Position numbers and translations under genes: made by a program | The notes under the pieces: generated by a model | Told to the model about the DNA's origin: nothing | Databases searched by the model: none | What the model saw: the letters and a program-made list of their open reading frames with translations, nothing else | NCBI GenBank assembly: GCA_016219275.1 | Contig: JACRBM010000065.1 | Coordinates: 1 to 45,698, forward strand | Reading direction: 5' to 3' | Length of the DNA: 45,698 nucleotides | DNA from: Chloroflexota bacterium | GTDB taxonomy: Bacteria > Chloroflexota > Anaerolineae > UBA4142 | Shown: positions 16,259 to 25,360 of the stretch, piece after piece | Numbering within the stretch: position 1 is the first letter of the stretch | How the letters are laid out: each line of letters begins with the position of its first letter

Positions 16259-18826
16259 TCAATTTGCCAATTGGCGCACCCATTGTTCTTCTTCGGCGCG
16301 CGTCGCGATCACCCCGTCAAGCCGCGCGTCACGGAGACGCGTGAGAATCTCGCGATATTGCGGTCCGGGCGGAATGCCCATTCGTTTCAAATCATCGCCG
16401 GTCAATTCGGGCGCGAGGTCGCGCAGACGTTCGCGGAACACCGCGACGCGTTCGCGCACGCGCGCGTCGTCCGTGGCGACGGCAAAGATCGCGAGCGCGT
16501 CATCCGCGTAATCGGCGAGCAAGTGGTACAGCGCGCTCGGCGTGAGCGTGTCGGCGCACAGCGGCGCGTGCGCTTCGGCGCGCAACGCGAGCACTTGATG
16601 AATCGTCTCAGTTTCGGATTTTTTCAACTTGAGCCGCTTGGCGAACGCGGCGGCGTCGGCTTGCGTCAAATCGTAGGCGAGCAACGCGAGGTACGTCAAC
16701 GGCGCGAGTTGCGCCGCGCGCGCGGACCGGAATTTGCCGATGTGCCAATCGCCGAACGCGAGACGCGGAAAAATCGCGCGCAACACGCCGAGATCGCCCA
16801 AGCGCGCCATCGCCTTTTCCGGCTCGGTTTCGCGGAAAATCAATTCGAGTTCGTGGCGGATGCGTTCGCCGCTGACGCGCTCCAACATTTCGAGCGCGTC
16901 GCCGATCAACTGCGCGGTGCGTGTTTCGATCTTGAAGCCAAAACGTTGCTCAAAACGCGCCGCGCGCAAAATGCGCGTGGGGTCTTCGATAAAACTCAGA
17001 CTGTGCAGCACGCGCACCCAGCCGCGTTGCAAATCTTGCTCGCCGCCGAACGGATCGAGCAGTTGTCCAAACCGTTGCGCGTCGAGGCAAATCGCGAGCG
17101 TGTTGATCGTAAAATCGCGGCGACGCAAATCCTGCTTGATCGAACTGCGTTCGACTTCGGGCAATGCGGAGGGATGCGCGTAAAATTCCGTGCGCGCGGT
17201 GGTAAAGTCGAGCGAGGAAAGATGCGCGAGGAGCGATTTTTCTTTCCGCGCGCCACTGTCCTCTTTCTTTTCTTTGACGATCCATTTGGCGGTGCCAAAG
17301 CGCGTGTGCGCGTGAACCCGCCCGCCGCGTTGTTTGGCGAGATGCCGCGCGAGCGTGATCGCGTCGCCTTCGACGACGAGGTCGAGGTCGAGGTTCGGCT
17401 GGTTCAACAAGAGATCGCGGACGAATCCGCCGACGACATAAAGACTATACCCCAACTCTTGCGCGGCGTTGCCCGCGTCGCGAATCAGTGCGAGGAGTTC
17501 CGGTGGCAACCAGCGTTCGAGCCGCGCGGTCATTTCCGCCGCGCGCGTCGCCCGCGTCGCGCCGAACGGTTTGATCAGATCGGTGCGCGTGACGATGCCG
17601 AGAATTTTTTTATGCGTCGCGTTGACGACCGGCACCTGACCCAGGTCGGATTCGATCATCACCGCGCGCAACGATTCGACCGAATCGTCGGGCGTCACAA
17701 AGACCGGTTTACGCATCAACGTTTTGATCGGCGCGTGCGCGAGCTGATGATGCAGCGCGCGGTCCACGTCGCGCCGCGTGACCACGCCGAGCAGTTTGCC
17801 TTGGCGCGCGACTGGAAACCCCTCATGCCCATAGCGGTGCATCATCTCGTCGGCTTGCGCGATGGTCGCGGTCGGTTCCAGCGTGCGCACGCCAAACGAC
17901 ATCAACTCGCGCACCGTAATCGCGGGCTTGATCGTCGCCTTGAGCAGTTTGAACAATTTCGTTTTCACGCCGCGCAGCGTCGCGCCGCGAATCAACGCCG
18001 CGGCGGCTTTGGCGTGACCGCCGCCGCCGAATTGTTCGGCGATGCCGGCAACGTCAATCGCTTCGACATCCGAACGCGCGACGAGTTGGATGTGGTCGTC
18101 CATTTGCGCGAGGACGAAGAGCGCGGCAGGATCGTACAACTCGCGCAGTTGGTGCGCGAGCGTGGAAATTTCTTCGACGTACTCGTCCGTGCGCGCGACC
18201 GCCAGCGCGATCGCGTGTCCGGCGATGTGGCGCGTTTCGATGCATTCGATCAATTGCTGATACAGTTTGCGTTGCGCGGGGGTGAGTGGATGCCGCAAAA
18301 AATCGTTGACGATAGCCAGATCGGCGCCCTGATCGAGAAGCCACGCGACCGCGCGCGCGTCGCGCGCCGTCGTCGTCGTGTAGACCAGCGACCCGGTGTC
18401 TTCGTAAATTCCCAGCATCAAGAGCGACGCTTCAAGCGGGGTCAGCGCGATTTCTTTTTCTTGAATCTGCTCGACGAACAGCGTCGTCGTCGCGCCGGCA
18501 AGTCCGCCGGCATACGTCATCGCCGGTGTGAGCGCGCGCGCGAGTGGGTGATGATCCACGAAATGAATGCGCGTGTCGCGATGCAACCCGCGCGCGGAGG
18601 GAATGCCTTGTGTATCCACAACGAGGATTTCGCGCCAGTGTTGCCGCGCCAAATCTTCAGGATGAACGAACTTGAGCGCCTCGCCGTAGAGCGCGCAGAA
18701 ATCGCGCACGTTGGCATTCAAGCGACGCGGCAAAACGGCGAGCGCATCGGGATACAACTTGCGCGCGCCGAGGAGCGACGCCAGCGCGTCGAGGTCGGCG
18801 TTTTCGTGTGTGAGGATCGCGTCCAT
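16259..18826 (-). CDS. cca: DHH-CBS-CBS tRNA nucleotidyltransferase (CCA/A-adding)
   Basis: An 855-residue fusion. Residues 1-310 hold a DHH/DHHA1 phosphoesterase: metal ligands in THENADLDAL (H7, N9, D11), D71 in VVDTQG, and DHH at 91-93, then GGGGHAKAAAA. Two CBS domains follow (about 315-445; TVRELMSF... and PIKTLMRKPVFVTP). The C-terminal half is a class II polyA polymerase/CCA-type transferase: GGFVRDLLL at about 464, LDLDLVV with the catalytic Asp pair, RRDFTINTLA, FIEDPTRILRAARFEQRF. This architecture is known in several phyla and matures or repairs tRNA 3' ends; the DHH part probably degrades small nucleotides. It has its own promoter (TATAAT ending nine bases before the ATG), so the mRNA is nearly leaderless. 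Confidence 0.94.
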   Translation of the reverse strand: MDAILTHENADLDALASLLGARKLYPDALAVLPRRLNANVRDFCALYGEALKFVHPEDLARQHWREILVVDTQGIPSARGLHRDTRIHFVDHHPLARALTPAMTYAGGLAGATTTLFVEQIQEKEIALTPLEASLLMLGIYEDTGSLVYTTTTARDARAVAWLLDQGADLAIVNDFLRHPLTPAQRKLYQQLIECIETRHIAGHAIALAVARTDEYVEEISTLAHQLRELYDPAALFVLAQMDDHIQLVARSDVEAIDVAGIAEQFGGGGHAKAAAALIRGATLRGVKTKLFKLLKATIKPAITVRELMSFGVRTLEPTATIAQADEMMHRYGHEGFPVARQGKLLGVVTRRDVDRALHHQLAHAPIKTLMRKPVFVTPDDSVESLRAVMIESDLGQVPVVNATHKKILGIVTRTDLIKPFGATRATRAAEMTARLERWLPPELLALIRDAGNAAQELGYSLYVVGGFVRDLLLNQPNLDLDLVVEGDAITLARHLAKQRGGRVHAHTRFGTAKWIVKEKKEDSGARKEKSLLAHLSSLDFTTARTEFYAHPSALPEVERSSIKQDLRRRDFTINTLAICLDAQRFGQLLDPFGGEQDLQRGWVRVLHSLSFIEDPTRILRAARFEQRFGFKIETRTAQLIGDALEMLERVSGERIRHELELIFRETEPEKAMARLGDLGVLRAIFPRLAFGDWHIGKFRSARAAQLAPLTYLALLAYDLTQADAAAFAKRLKLKKSETETIHQVLALRAEAHAPLCADTLTPSALYHLLADYADDALAIFAVATDDARVRERVAVFRERLRDLAPELTGDDLKRMGIPPGPQYREILTRLRDARLDGVIATRAEEEQWVRQLAN

Positions 18827-18834
18827 TGCGGGGG

Positions 18835-18862
18835 ATTATAGCACAGTTTGACGCCGCGCCAA
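18835..18862 (-). promoter_or_regulatory. Promoter of the cca gene, near leaderless
   Basis: On the minus strand TTGGCG (18862-18857), a 16-base spacer and a perfect TATAAT (18840-18835). The start point would fall within a few bases of the ATG at 18826, leaving no room for a Shine-Dalgarno. Confidence 0.65.
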
Positions 18863-18874
18863 GCGGGGAGATAT

Positions 18875-21049
18875 TTACTTGCACGCGGGCGCAGGGTTGG
18901 GATTGGCGACGAGGCGTACATCATCCACCCAGACGGTGCCGTAGGTTTGCCACAGTGCAACCTTAACCATCAGACGTTGAGTAGTGGGCAGGGTGGTGAT
19001 GATGTACTGAAACGGTTGCCAGCCGTGCGTTTCATCGAGCGATGCGATGTCGGTGGTCTTACCGTGTTGCCAGTTGCCGTTATCCTGGTATAGCGCGATC
19101 GAGGCATAGTGCGTGCCATACACGTTCAGCATTTTCCACCAACCAGAGAGTTCGTACCGCGTGTTGGGCGTCACTTGGATTGGAGTCGAGACCAGCATAA
19201 TCGTCGCGTCTCGCTCGCCGGGAATGTTCAATCGGAGTGTACCTTCAGGCGTCAGCGCGGTGACGTAATCTTTCTCCGGGAAAGCGCCGTTCGACATTTC
19301 GATCCCACTCATCAAGTCGTCGGTCGTGAGGACAATTCCTTGCCCGCGTACCTGAATTTGCTCATATCGAATAATGGCTTGGCGCTGCAACGTCGTACCG
19401 TGATCTAGCGCCAAGCGGTACATTACGCGTGCCTCGCACACACGACCCGCCTCTGCTAATCGTTCCGCCGCGACAAAACGCGTGTTCGCTTTGGCGGCGA
19501 GGATGCGCGAATACGGCGCGACCAACCAGATCAGCAGCGCACCCAGTTCGACCGCAAGCACGATGACAATCAGCGCGAGACTGGATAGGCGCGGCGCATC
19601 TGCTCGAATGTTGTCGCGCGTCCATTGATAATACAGAATCGCACCCAGCGCGAGCAACCCTAATCCCAGGGCAAGACTAGCTGGATTGATATTAACCGGC
19701 GAGCCGGTCGGGAGTAGATAAATAAATAGGGAATCCAACGCGCCATACCGGAGCAGGTCTAGTTGACCGAGCACGGTAATGCCTTCGCCCGTCACGTCAA
19801 GAAAATCGCGTTCGTTGCTCACGACGCCAAGCATCTGAATTCCGACGCTCAAGCCAAACAACGCGCGCACGCTCCAGCGCCAAAAGTGTGACGCGGCAAC
19901 GCGCGGCGACTCGAGCAAGAAACCGAGCGAGAGGATCAGCAGAGGCGTGAGTTGCACGAGATAACGTGGTCCCCACCACGTTCCACCATCCCAATCTGGG
20001 CGCGTGATGACTGCGAGAAATTCAATGCTCACCAGAGCAAGGATCAAGAATGCCTGGGGCTTGTGCTGTTGCCACCATAACGGCATACTCAAGAAACACA
20101 GCAATGCCAACGGATTGTAGAGAAAGAAACTTTTCTCCGGCGAAAAAAGCAAGCCGAGGGTGGCGATGTGCGGTTGACTTTGCACGATCAGAAACAGAAT
20201 CCATTCCAGCGGATTGACTTTGGTGCTGTAGCCAACCAGAACCGAACCAAAGCGCGCGAAAGAATAGATCGCCTGAACGACCAGAAACACGAGGATCGGC
20301 GACAGGAACACCAAGATGGCAATGCCCATCTTTTGGCGCACCGCCGCGATATTCAGGTGCGCCGCGCGATAGACGCGTTGCGCGGCAAGCGCGGCGTAGA
20401 TCAATAAAAACGGCAAGACGATGGCGTGAATGAATTTTGAAAAAACCAGGTAACCGGCGGCAAGCCCTGCTATGGACAACCAACTGTACGCGCGCGTCTT
20501 TTCAAACTGAAAAAGTGCCCCGACGGCAAGCAACAAGGTCAAGGCGAGCAACGGCTCGCGCGTATAGCTCCGCGCGTAGGGCATAGCCATCGAAGCCAGT
20601 CCGTACATGACTGCGAGTGTCAATGCGGTACGCGCGCGGAAACCGATCACGCGGCTTGTTTCAAAAACGATGACACACGCCAACGCCGAGAGTAGTGGAT
20701 TCAAGAATCCGACGACGAGCATCTCAAGTTGATTGGGGTCTGCCGTTGGAAAATACGTGTTCAGGAACTTGCCCGCCGCATAAAACGGAACTTGCAACAG
20801 AGTCTGCCCTAGTTCGTACAGCGAAAACGTCCGACCCTCGACGCCCGCGATGTTGCGAACAGCAGTTGGACGAAAGGAAAATTCCTGCCGTTCGACGATG
20901 CTTTGGGCGACGCGATATTTTTCTATCTCGTCACCGTACGCAATCGCGCCGGACATGCTAAACAGGTAGAGTGAAAAGAAAAAAAGAAAGAGCGTCGCTT
21001 GAGAAGGTATCTTTTGAGTCAACTTTAACCAAGGTTCTGATAAATTCAA
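18875..21049 (-). CDS. Multi-pass GT-C-like membrane protein with C-terminal beta domain
   Basis: A 724-residue membrane protein. The N-terminal two thirds carry about eleven hydrophobic helices. A short acidic loop after the first one (YGDEIEKYRVA) and the layout resemble GT39/ArnT-type polyprenyl-phosphate-sugar transferases, which add sugars outside the membrane. Residues about 585-724 form a soluble beta-rich domain (RYELSGWWKMLNVYG, WVDDVRLV near the end) like a carbohydrate-binding module. It starts at TTG 21049 with GAGGA four bases upstream. As the last gene of the polysaccharide locus it could modify the glycan after export. The donor and acceptor are unknown. Confidence 0.75.
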   Translation of the reverse strand: MNLSEPWLKLTQKIPSQATLFLFFFSLYLFSMSGAIAYGDEIEKYRVAQSIVERQEFSFRPTAVRNIAGVEGRTFSLYELGQTLLQVPFYAAGKFLNTYFPTADPNQLEMLVVGFLNPLLSALACVIVFETSRVIGFRARTALTLAVMYGLASMAMPYARSYTREPLLALTLLLAVGALFQFEKTRAYSWLSIAGLAAGYLVFSKFIHAIVLPFLLIYAALAAQRVYRAAHLNIAAVRQKMGIAILVFLSPILVFLVVQAIYSFARFGSVLVGYSTKVNPLEWILFLIVQSQPHIATLGLLFSPEKSFFLYNPLALLCFLSMPLWWQQHKPQAFLILALVSIEFLAVITRPDWDGGTWWGPRYLVQLTPLLILSLGFLLESPRVAASHFWRWSVRALFGLSVGIQMLGVVSNERDFLDVTGEGITVLGQLDLLRYGALDSLFIYLLPTGSPVNINPASLALGLGLLALGAILYYQWTRDNIRADAPRLSSLALIVIVLAVELGALLIWLVAPYSRILAAKANTRFVAAERLAEAGRVCEARVMYRLALDHGTTLQRQAIIRYEQIQVRGQGIVLTTDDLMSGIEMSNGAFPEKDYVTALTPEGTLRLNIPGERDATIMLVSTPIQVTPNTRYELSGWWKMLNVYGTHYASIALYQDNGNWQHGKTTDIASLDETHGWQPFQYIITTLPTTQRLMVKVALWQTYGTVWVDDVRLVANPNPAPACK

Positions 21050-21083
21050 CGTATCCTCAATTCACGCATCGAAACTACCTGGT

Positions 21084-22460
21084 TTAGCGTCCGCGCAACG
21101 CGAACATGTGCCCCATCGTCCGCAAGAGAATGAGGACATCGAGCGCAAGCGACTGATGTTTGATGTAATACAAATCGTATTGCAAACGAATGCGCGCATC
21201 CTCAATGCTGTCAATGTAATCGTAATTCACGACCGCCCAGCCCGCCATGCCGGGCTTGACCGCGTTGCGTAAGCGATGAAAGGGAATCGCCGCGTCCAAC
21301 TCGGCGAGATGTTCGGGACGTTCGGGGCGCGGACCCACTGCGCTCATATCGCCCTGGAGCACGTTCAACAACTGCGGCATTTCGTCGAGCCGCATCTTGC
21401 GAAGCCAGCGCCCCACGCGCGTGACGCGCGGATCGTTGACTTGCGCGCGGTGCGCGTGTCCATCCGGTTCAGCATTCGCAACCATCGTGCGCAACTTGAT
21501 GGGATAGAACACCTTGCCGCCCTTGCCGACGCGCACCTGGGTATAAAAAATCGGTCCGGGCGAATCCAGCCAGATGGCGAGCGCGACCAAAGGCAAGAAC
21601 GGCAATAACACGATCAACCCAATCAACGCGCCAACGATGTCAAACGCGCGTTTGGCGAACGGGTAGAAACCGCTCGCCTCTTTCGACTCGAGCGGCAACG
21701 CAACATTCCAATTGTCGCCAATGTGCTCGATCGGAATCTGTCCGGTGAGTTGCTCATACAATACCGGCATCAATGTGATCTGTGCGCCTTGCTCTTTACA
21801 ATCCATCAGCGCCTGAAACAGCGTCGTCGTCAGGTTGTGCGAAATTGCGAGAATCACTTCAGGCGCTTGGTGTTCCTTGACGAGCCGCGCCAAATCGCGC
21901 GACGCGCCGAGCGTGTCTTTGGTCGGGTCGTCGTCCACGAATCCGACGATACGATAATGCGCCGGCGCGTACTGCTGAATCGCCTGGGCGATGGTCTGCC
22001 CCGCCCACCCCGCGCCGATAATGATGACCTTGCGTCCAAAAGTTGGACGTTGAATGTAATAACCGTACAACGCGCGCCACGCCGTAATCAACACGAAACT
22101 CGCCGCGCCTTGGTATCCGACCACCCCGCGCGGCAAGTACTCCGGCGTTGCCGAAAAAAAGTAGATGAAGAGATAAACGATTATGATGAGCGCGACGGTA
22201 CGAAACAATGCCGTCGCCGCCGCCGTCAGATTGGTGACGCGTTGCGGATCATAGAATCCATTGAGAAACGCGGACGACACCCACAACGCCGAAAGAAACA
22301 CAAACCAGCCAACCTGACGCGATACATACGCCGAATCGAAGAGCCACCCCGCGCGCACCGCCATGATCCAAAACGCGAACAGTGTCGTCAGGTTGACCAA
22401 GATCAGGTCAACGACGACGAGCAATGTTCGGTGTTCGTTCAAACGAAGCGAGATAGGCAT
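21084..22460 (-). CDS. Polyprenyl glycosylphosphotransferase (WbaP/WcaJ type)
   Basis: A 458-residue initiating enzyme that moves a sugar-1-phosphate from a nucleotide sugar to undecaprenyl phosphate. Four N-terminal membrane helices (1-115) precede a Rossmann-like domain ([14 protein letters not shown], residues about 140-250). Next come a further helix and the catalytic bacterial sugar transferase domain (from about 270): [34 protein letters not shown], the [13 protein letters not shown] catalytic Asp-Glu, [10 protein letters not shown], and a final [12 protein letters not shown]. Family length and order are normal. It marks the locus as a lipid-linked polysaccharide pathway. Its spacer to the upstream GT2 gene contains a 21-bp tandem repeat. 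Confidence 0.95.
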   Translation of the reverse strand: MPISLRLNEHRTLLVVVDLILVNLTTLFAFWIMAVRAGWLFDSAYVSRQVGWFVFLSALWVSSAFLNGFYDPQRVTNLTAAATALFRTVALIIIVYLFIYFFSATPEYLPRGVVGYQGAASFVLITAWRALYGYYIQRPTFGRKVIIIGAGWAGQTIAQAIQQYAPAHYRIVGFVDDDPTKDTLGASRDLARLVKEHQAPEVILAISHNLTTTLFQALMDCKEQGAQITLMPVLYEQLTGQIPIEHIGDNWNVALPLESKEASGFYPFAKRAFDIVGALIGLIVLLPFLPLVALAIWLDSPGPIFYTQVRVGKGGKVFYPIKLRTMVANAEPDGHAHRAQVNDPRVTRVGRWLRKMRLDEMPQLLNVLQGDMSAVGPRPERPEHLAELDAAIPFHRLRNAVKPGMAGWAVVNYDYIDSIEDARIRLQYDLYYIKHQSLALDVLILLRTMGHMFALRGR

Positions 22461-22471
22461 GGTTGGAGTTT

Positions 22472-22547
22472 AGAATTTGGAAATTGGATTTTGGATTTGC
22501 GATTCGCCATTCGCGATTTGCGATTCGCCATTCGCGATTTGCCATCC
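22472..22547. repeat. Heptanucleotide array with perfect 21-bp tandem copies
   Basis: Two perfect 21-base copies (22501-22521 and 22522-22542) are each made of three 7-base units (GATTCGC, CATTCGC, GATTTGC). More degenerate 7-base units (AGAATTT, GGAAATT, GGATTTT) lead in from 22472. It fills the spacer between the GT2 stop and the glycosylphosphotransferase start. Confidence 0.8.
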
Positions 22548-22552
22548 GCCGC

Positions 22553-23449
22553 TTACGGCTTTTTGCTGCCGGCAAATTTTTCGGCGCGCACGAAATTCAC
22601 GGCGAGCGCGGTTGCGAGTTTCAAAAGCATGACCAGATAGTAAAACCAGTTAAACAGAAAAAAATATCGCCGCGCGAGATTCTTGCGATAGTAACGAAAG
22701 TACGACTTGTGCCATTCGATAATCGAGCGATACGGCTCGACGCGCGAACCGCCTTGTCCGCCAAAATGAATGATCTCCGCTTGATGAAAATAGTACACGT
22801 GCCAGCCGGCTTGCCGCGCGCGAAAACAAAAATCCGTGTCCTCTTGGTACGCAAAAAATCGTTCGTCGAGCAAACCGATTTGGTCGAGCACTGCGCGGCG
22901 GATGAGCATACACGATCCCGACACCGCGTCCGCCGCGTGTGTCACATTCTCGTCCATGTACGTCATCAAGTATCGTCCGAACAAGCGGCTTTGTGGATAA
23001 CGCGTCGCCAAACCGGAAAAATAACAGAACAAATCCCAGGGTGTCGCATAGCTACGCCGGCATTGTTTCTGCAGCGTGCCGTCGCGGTTTAGCACCTTGG
23101 GACTGACGATTCCAATCGCGGGATGCGCGTCGGCAAAGGCGATCAGACGCTCAAACGCGTCGGGTAGGATGAGCGTATCGTTGTTCAGCAATAACACGTA
23201 GCGCCCCACGCTCGCCCGGATCGCCTGATTGCTCGCCCGCGTAAAGCCGGCGTTGTGGTCGTTCGCGATGACGCGCACACGTGGAAATTCGTCGCGCAAC
23301 ATTTCGCGCGTGCCATCGCTCGACGCATTATCCACGACGATGATCTCGTACGTGACGCGGTGCGTGTTGGCTGGAATCGAGCGCAAACAATCGCGCAGAA
23401 TCTCGCGCGCCTGGCGCGTGAGGATGCAAATCGAGAGATCGAGTGTCAT
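22553..23449 (-). CDS. Family 2 glycosyltransferase (WbbL-like)
   Basis: A 298-residue GT2 enzyme, close in pattern to WbbL-type rhamnosyltransferases. Visible are the nucleotide-binding start LSICILTRQAREILRDCL, YEIIVVDNASSDGTREML, the DXD-like metal site LLNNDTLILPD, the acceptor loop AVSGSCMLIRRAVLDQIG and FFAYQEDTDFCFRARQ with the catalytic-base region. A hydrophobic C-terminal helix (FNWFYYLVMLLKLATALA) may anchor it to the membrane. It is cytoplasmic and probably adds an early sugar to the lipid-linked unit made by the neighbouring phosphotransferase. No strong Shine-Dalgarno is seen before the ATG at 23449. Confidence 0.92.
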   Translation of the reverse strand: MTLDLSICILTRQAREILRDCLRSIPANTHRVTYEIIVVDNASSDGTREMLRDEFPRVRVIANDHNAGFTRASNQAIRASVGRYVLLLNNDTLILPDAFERLIAFADAHPAIGIVSPKVLNRDGTLQKQCRRSYATPWDLFCYFSGLATRYPQSRLFGRYLMTYMDENVTHAADAVSGSCMLIRRAVLDQIGLLDERFFAYQEDTDFCFRARQAGWHVYYFHQAEIIHFGGQGGSRVEPYRSIIEWHKSYFRYYRKNLARRYFFLFNWFYYLVMLLKLATALAVNFVRAEKFAGSKKP

Positions 23450-23467
23450 GTCGCGCGGTGAATCGCT

Positions 23468-24310
23468 CTAGTCCTCTTCCGGCAACGGTTGCGTGTACAA
23501 TCGCCGCTTGATCGCCGCGTGCGTGCTGGGAAACGTCAACAACAGCAAGAATTTCAATAACGAAAAGGGAATCAAGAAAATCATCCGGAACAAACCGATT
23601 TGATGGGCGCGCCAGAGTTGCCAATAGTTCTGAACATCGCCCACGCGCATCCGGAAATAATTCCGGCTCAACTTGGATTGCCCGGCTCCGCGCGACACAA
23701 TGACGAGCGGCAAGTCTAAAAGCACGACGATATGCTGCGCCAAGCAAATCTGCATCCAGAGCAAGTAATCTTCGGTGTACCGCCGCTGCGGATTGAAACG
23801 TTCGGTCAAGCTGCGCTTGAGCATCACCGAAGGTGTGACGAACGGATTTGAAATCAGAATCTCGTCGCGCGCGATGGTGTAGGCGCGCGGCGCGCTCAAC
23901 ATCGGCAACGCGGTGCGGTCGCTCTGCTCCGCGACGAGATGCGTGTGACCGCTCAACGCCACTGGCGGATGCGTGCGCATCCACTCGTACTGCACCGCGA
24001 TTTTTTGCGGATGCCACGCGTCGTCTGCGTCGAGGAACGCGATATACTCGCCGACCGCCGCGTCCCATCCCAGGTTGCGCGCCGCGCTCGGTCCACTGTT
24101 GCGCGGCATTTGCAAAACCCGCACCGGCGTTGCGGCATTGCGCGCCTGCCAATCTGCAATCACACGGCGCGTATGATCCGTACTCGCATCGTCTACGCAA
24201 ATCACTTCGCAAACCGGACGCGTCTGCGCCGCCACCGAATCCAGCGCAAGCCCGATGGTGTGTTCGACGTTGAAACAGGGAATTACCACTGAAACCGATA
24301 CGGGTGTCAT
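23468..24310 (-). CDS. Family 2 glycosyltransferase
   Basis: A 280-residue GT2 enzyme. It begins VSVSVVIPCFNVEHTIGLAL, with CVDDASTDHTRRVIADW, GPSAARNLGWDAAVGEYIAFLDADDAW (the DXD is FLDADD), and a C-terminal hydrophobic helix (GLFRMIFLIPFSLLKFLLLL). The RRYTEDYLLWMQICLAQ segment carries the ED motif usual in this class. It starts at ATG 24310; an in-frame TTG at 24340 would lengthen it by ten residues. It lies 33 bases after the next upstream GT2 gene within the same unit. The donor sugar cannot be read from the sequence. Confidence 0.92.
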   Translation of the reverse strand: MTPVSVSVVIPCFNVEHTIGLALDSVAAQTRPVCEVICVDDASTDHTRRVIADWQARNAATPVRVLQMPRNSGPSAARNLGWDAAVGEYIAFLDADDAWHPQKIAVQYEWMRTHPPVALSGHTHLVAEQSDRTALPMLSAPRAYTIARDEILISNPFVTPSVMLKRSLTERFNPQRRYTEDYLLWMQICLAQHIVVLLDLPLVIVSRGAGQSKLSRNYFRMRVGDVQNYWQLWRAHQIGLFRMIFLIPFSLLKFLLLLTFPSTHAAIKRRLYTQPLPEED

Positions 24311-24343
24311 TTCACGATCCGAGAGACCAAGCCAATCCAAAAA

Positions 24344-25360
24344 CTAATTTCGCGCGCGGACGGACGCACTCAATTTGCGATAGATGCCCGGCGGCAACGC
24401 GCGGCGCGTCAACCAACCGATGCCTTCGTCTTGCGCGATGCTCCACGTTGCACGCGGGTTTCGTCGCGCCGCGAGGATGATCAAGCGCAACGACGCGCTA
24501 AACCGATTGCCCATATAAAGATGCTTGCTGGCGCGACGGTAGAAAATGCTTTGCAGTTCACGCGCGTCGCGCGTTTGCCACTTGGGATATGCCGCGCGCT
24601 GCGCGAGCACTGCATCGAGAATCGCCAGCAACTCGGCGGCGAATTTCGCTTCGGCGGTGCTCGTCTTGCTCGCGGCTTGGACGCGGAATGAAGCAAGCGC
24701 GTCCGGCACACCGATGCAATCGGCATTCGCCATCACACGCACGAGCAAGTCCGCATCGAGCGCGTACGCGAGCGCCTCGTTCAACGCGCCCACGCGTTGC
24801 AAAACCGCTCGCGCAAAAAAACAAGCCGGCTGGTACGGCAACACGAGTTCGTCGAGCATTCGTTCCGCGCGCGTCGGATAACCGATCACCTGTGCGCGGT
24901 CGTCGAGCAGCAATTCGATTTTACCGAACACGAGACCTGCCGCCGGATTCTGCCGGAATGTTTCCGCGACCCGCGCGAACGCGTTCGGCAAATAACGATC
25001 ATCGCTATTGATCCACGCAACCAGGTCGCCGGTCGCGCGCGCGAATCCTTTGTTGAGCGCGTGCGCCTGCCCGCGATCCGGCTCACTGACCCACCAGGTC
25101 AACCAACGTTCGTATCGGCGAATGATCTCGACCGAGCCATCGGTACTGCCGCCGTCAACGACAATATACTCCAAGTTGGGATAACTCTGCAACAGCACCG
25201 AACGCAGCGTTTCCTCGATGAACGCGGCTTGATTGAACGACGGGGTGACGATGCTGATGCGTGGTAGATTCGCGTCGCCGTGTCCCAGAACGCTTCCAGT
25301 CGTCCAGGGAAAACCGGTTTTGCCGGCAGGCGCGGACGGTAGATCAGCCAACGCGATCAC
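24344..25360 (-). CDS. Family 2 glycosyltransferase, paralogue of 43474-44589
   Basis: A 338-residue GT2 enzyme. It opens with a proline-rich GKTGFPWTTG segment, followed by RISIVTPSFNQAAFIEETL, NLEYIVVDGGSTDGSVEIIR, the EPDRGQAHALNKGFARATGD loop and the metal site WINSDDRYLPNAF. The same N-terminal signature occurs in the 371-residue enzyme at 43474-44589, so the two are paralogues within one locus. The GTG at 25360 overlaps the TGA of the GmhB-transaldolase gene as GTGA, fixing the start and coupling the two. A role in transferring heptose is attractive because of that coupling, but it is only inference. Confidence 0.92.
   Translation of the reverse strand: MIALADLPSAPAGKTGFPWTTGSVLGHGDANLPRISIVTPSFNQAAFIEETLRSVLLQSYPNLEYIVVDGGSTDGSVEIIRRYERWLTWWVSEPDRGQAHALNKGFARATGDLVAWINSDDRYLPNAFARVAETFRQNPAAGLVFGKIELLLDDRAQVIGYPTRAERMLDELVLPYQPACFFARAVLQRVGALNEALAYALDADLLVRVMANADCIGVPDALASFRVQAASKTSTAEAKFAAELLAILDAVLAQRAAYPKWQTRDARELQSIFYRRASKHLYMGNRFSASLRLIILAARRNPRATWSIAQDEGIGWLTRRALPPGIYRKLSASVRARN

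Noticed and set aside
16148-18841. An 897-codon open frame on the plus strand across the cca region
   Set aside because: It lies wholly antisense to the well-recognised DHH-CBS-CCA gene, has Arg/His-rich low-information sequence and no domain; it is a by-product of GC-rich codon use.
22501-22542. The 21-bp tandem repeat as an origin or iteron site
   Set aside because: Only two copies, embedded in a 7-base periodic spacer that recurs elsewhere, and no replication gene nearby.
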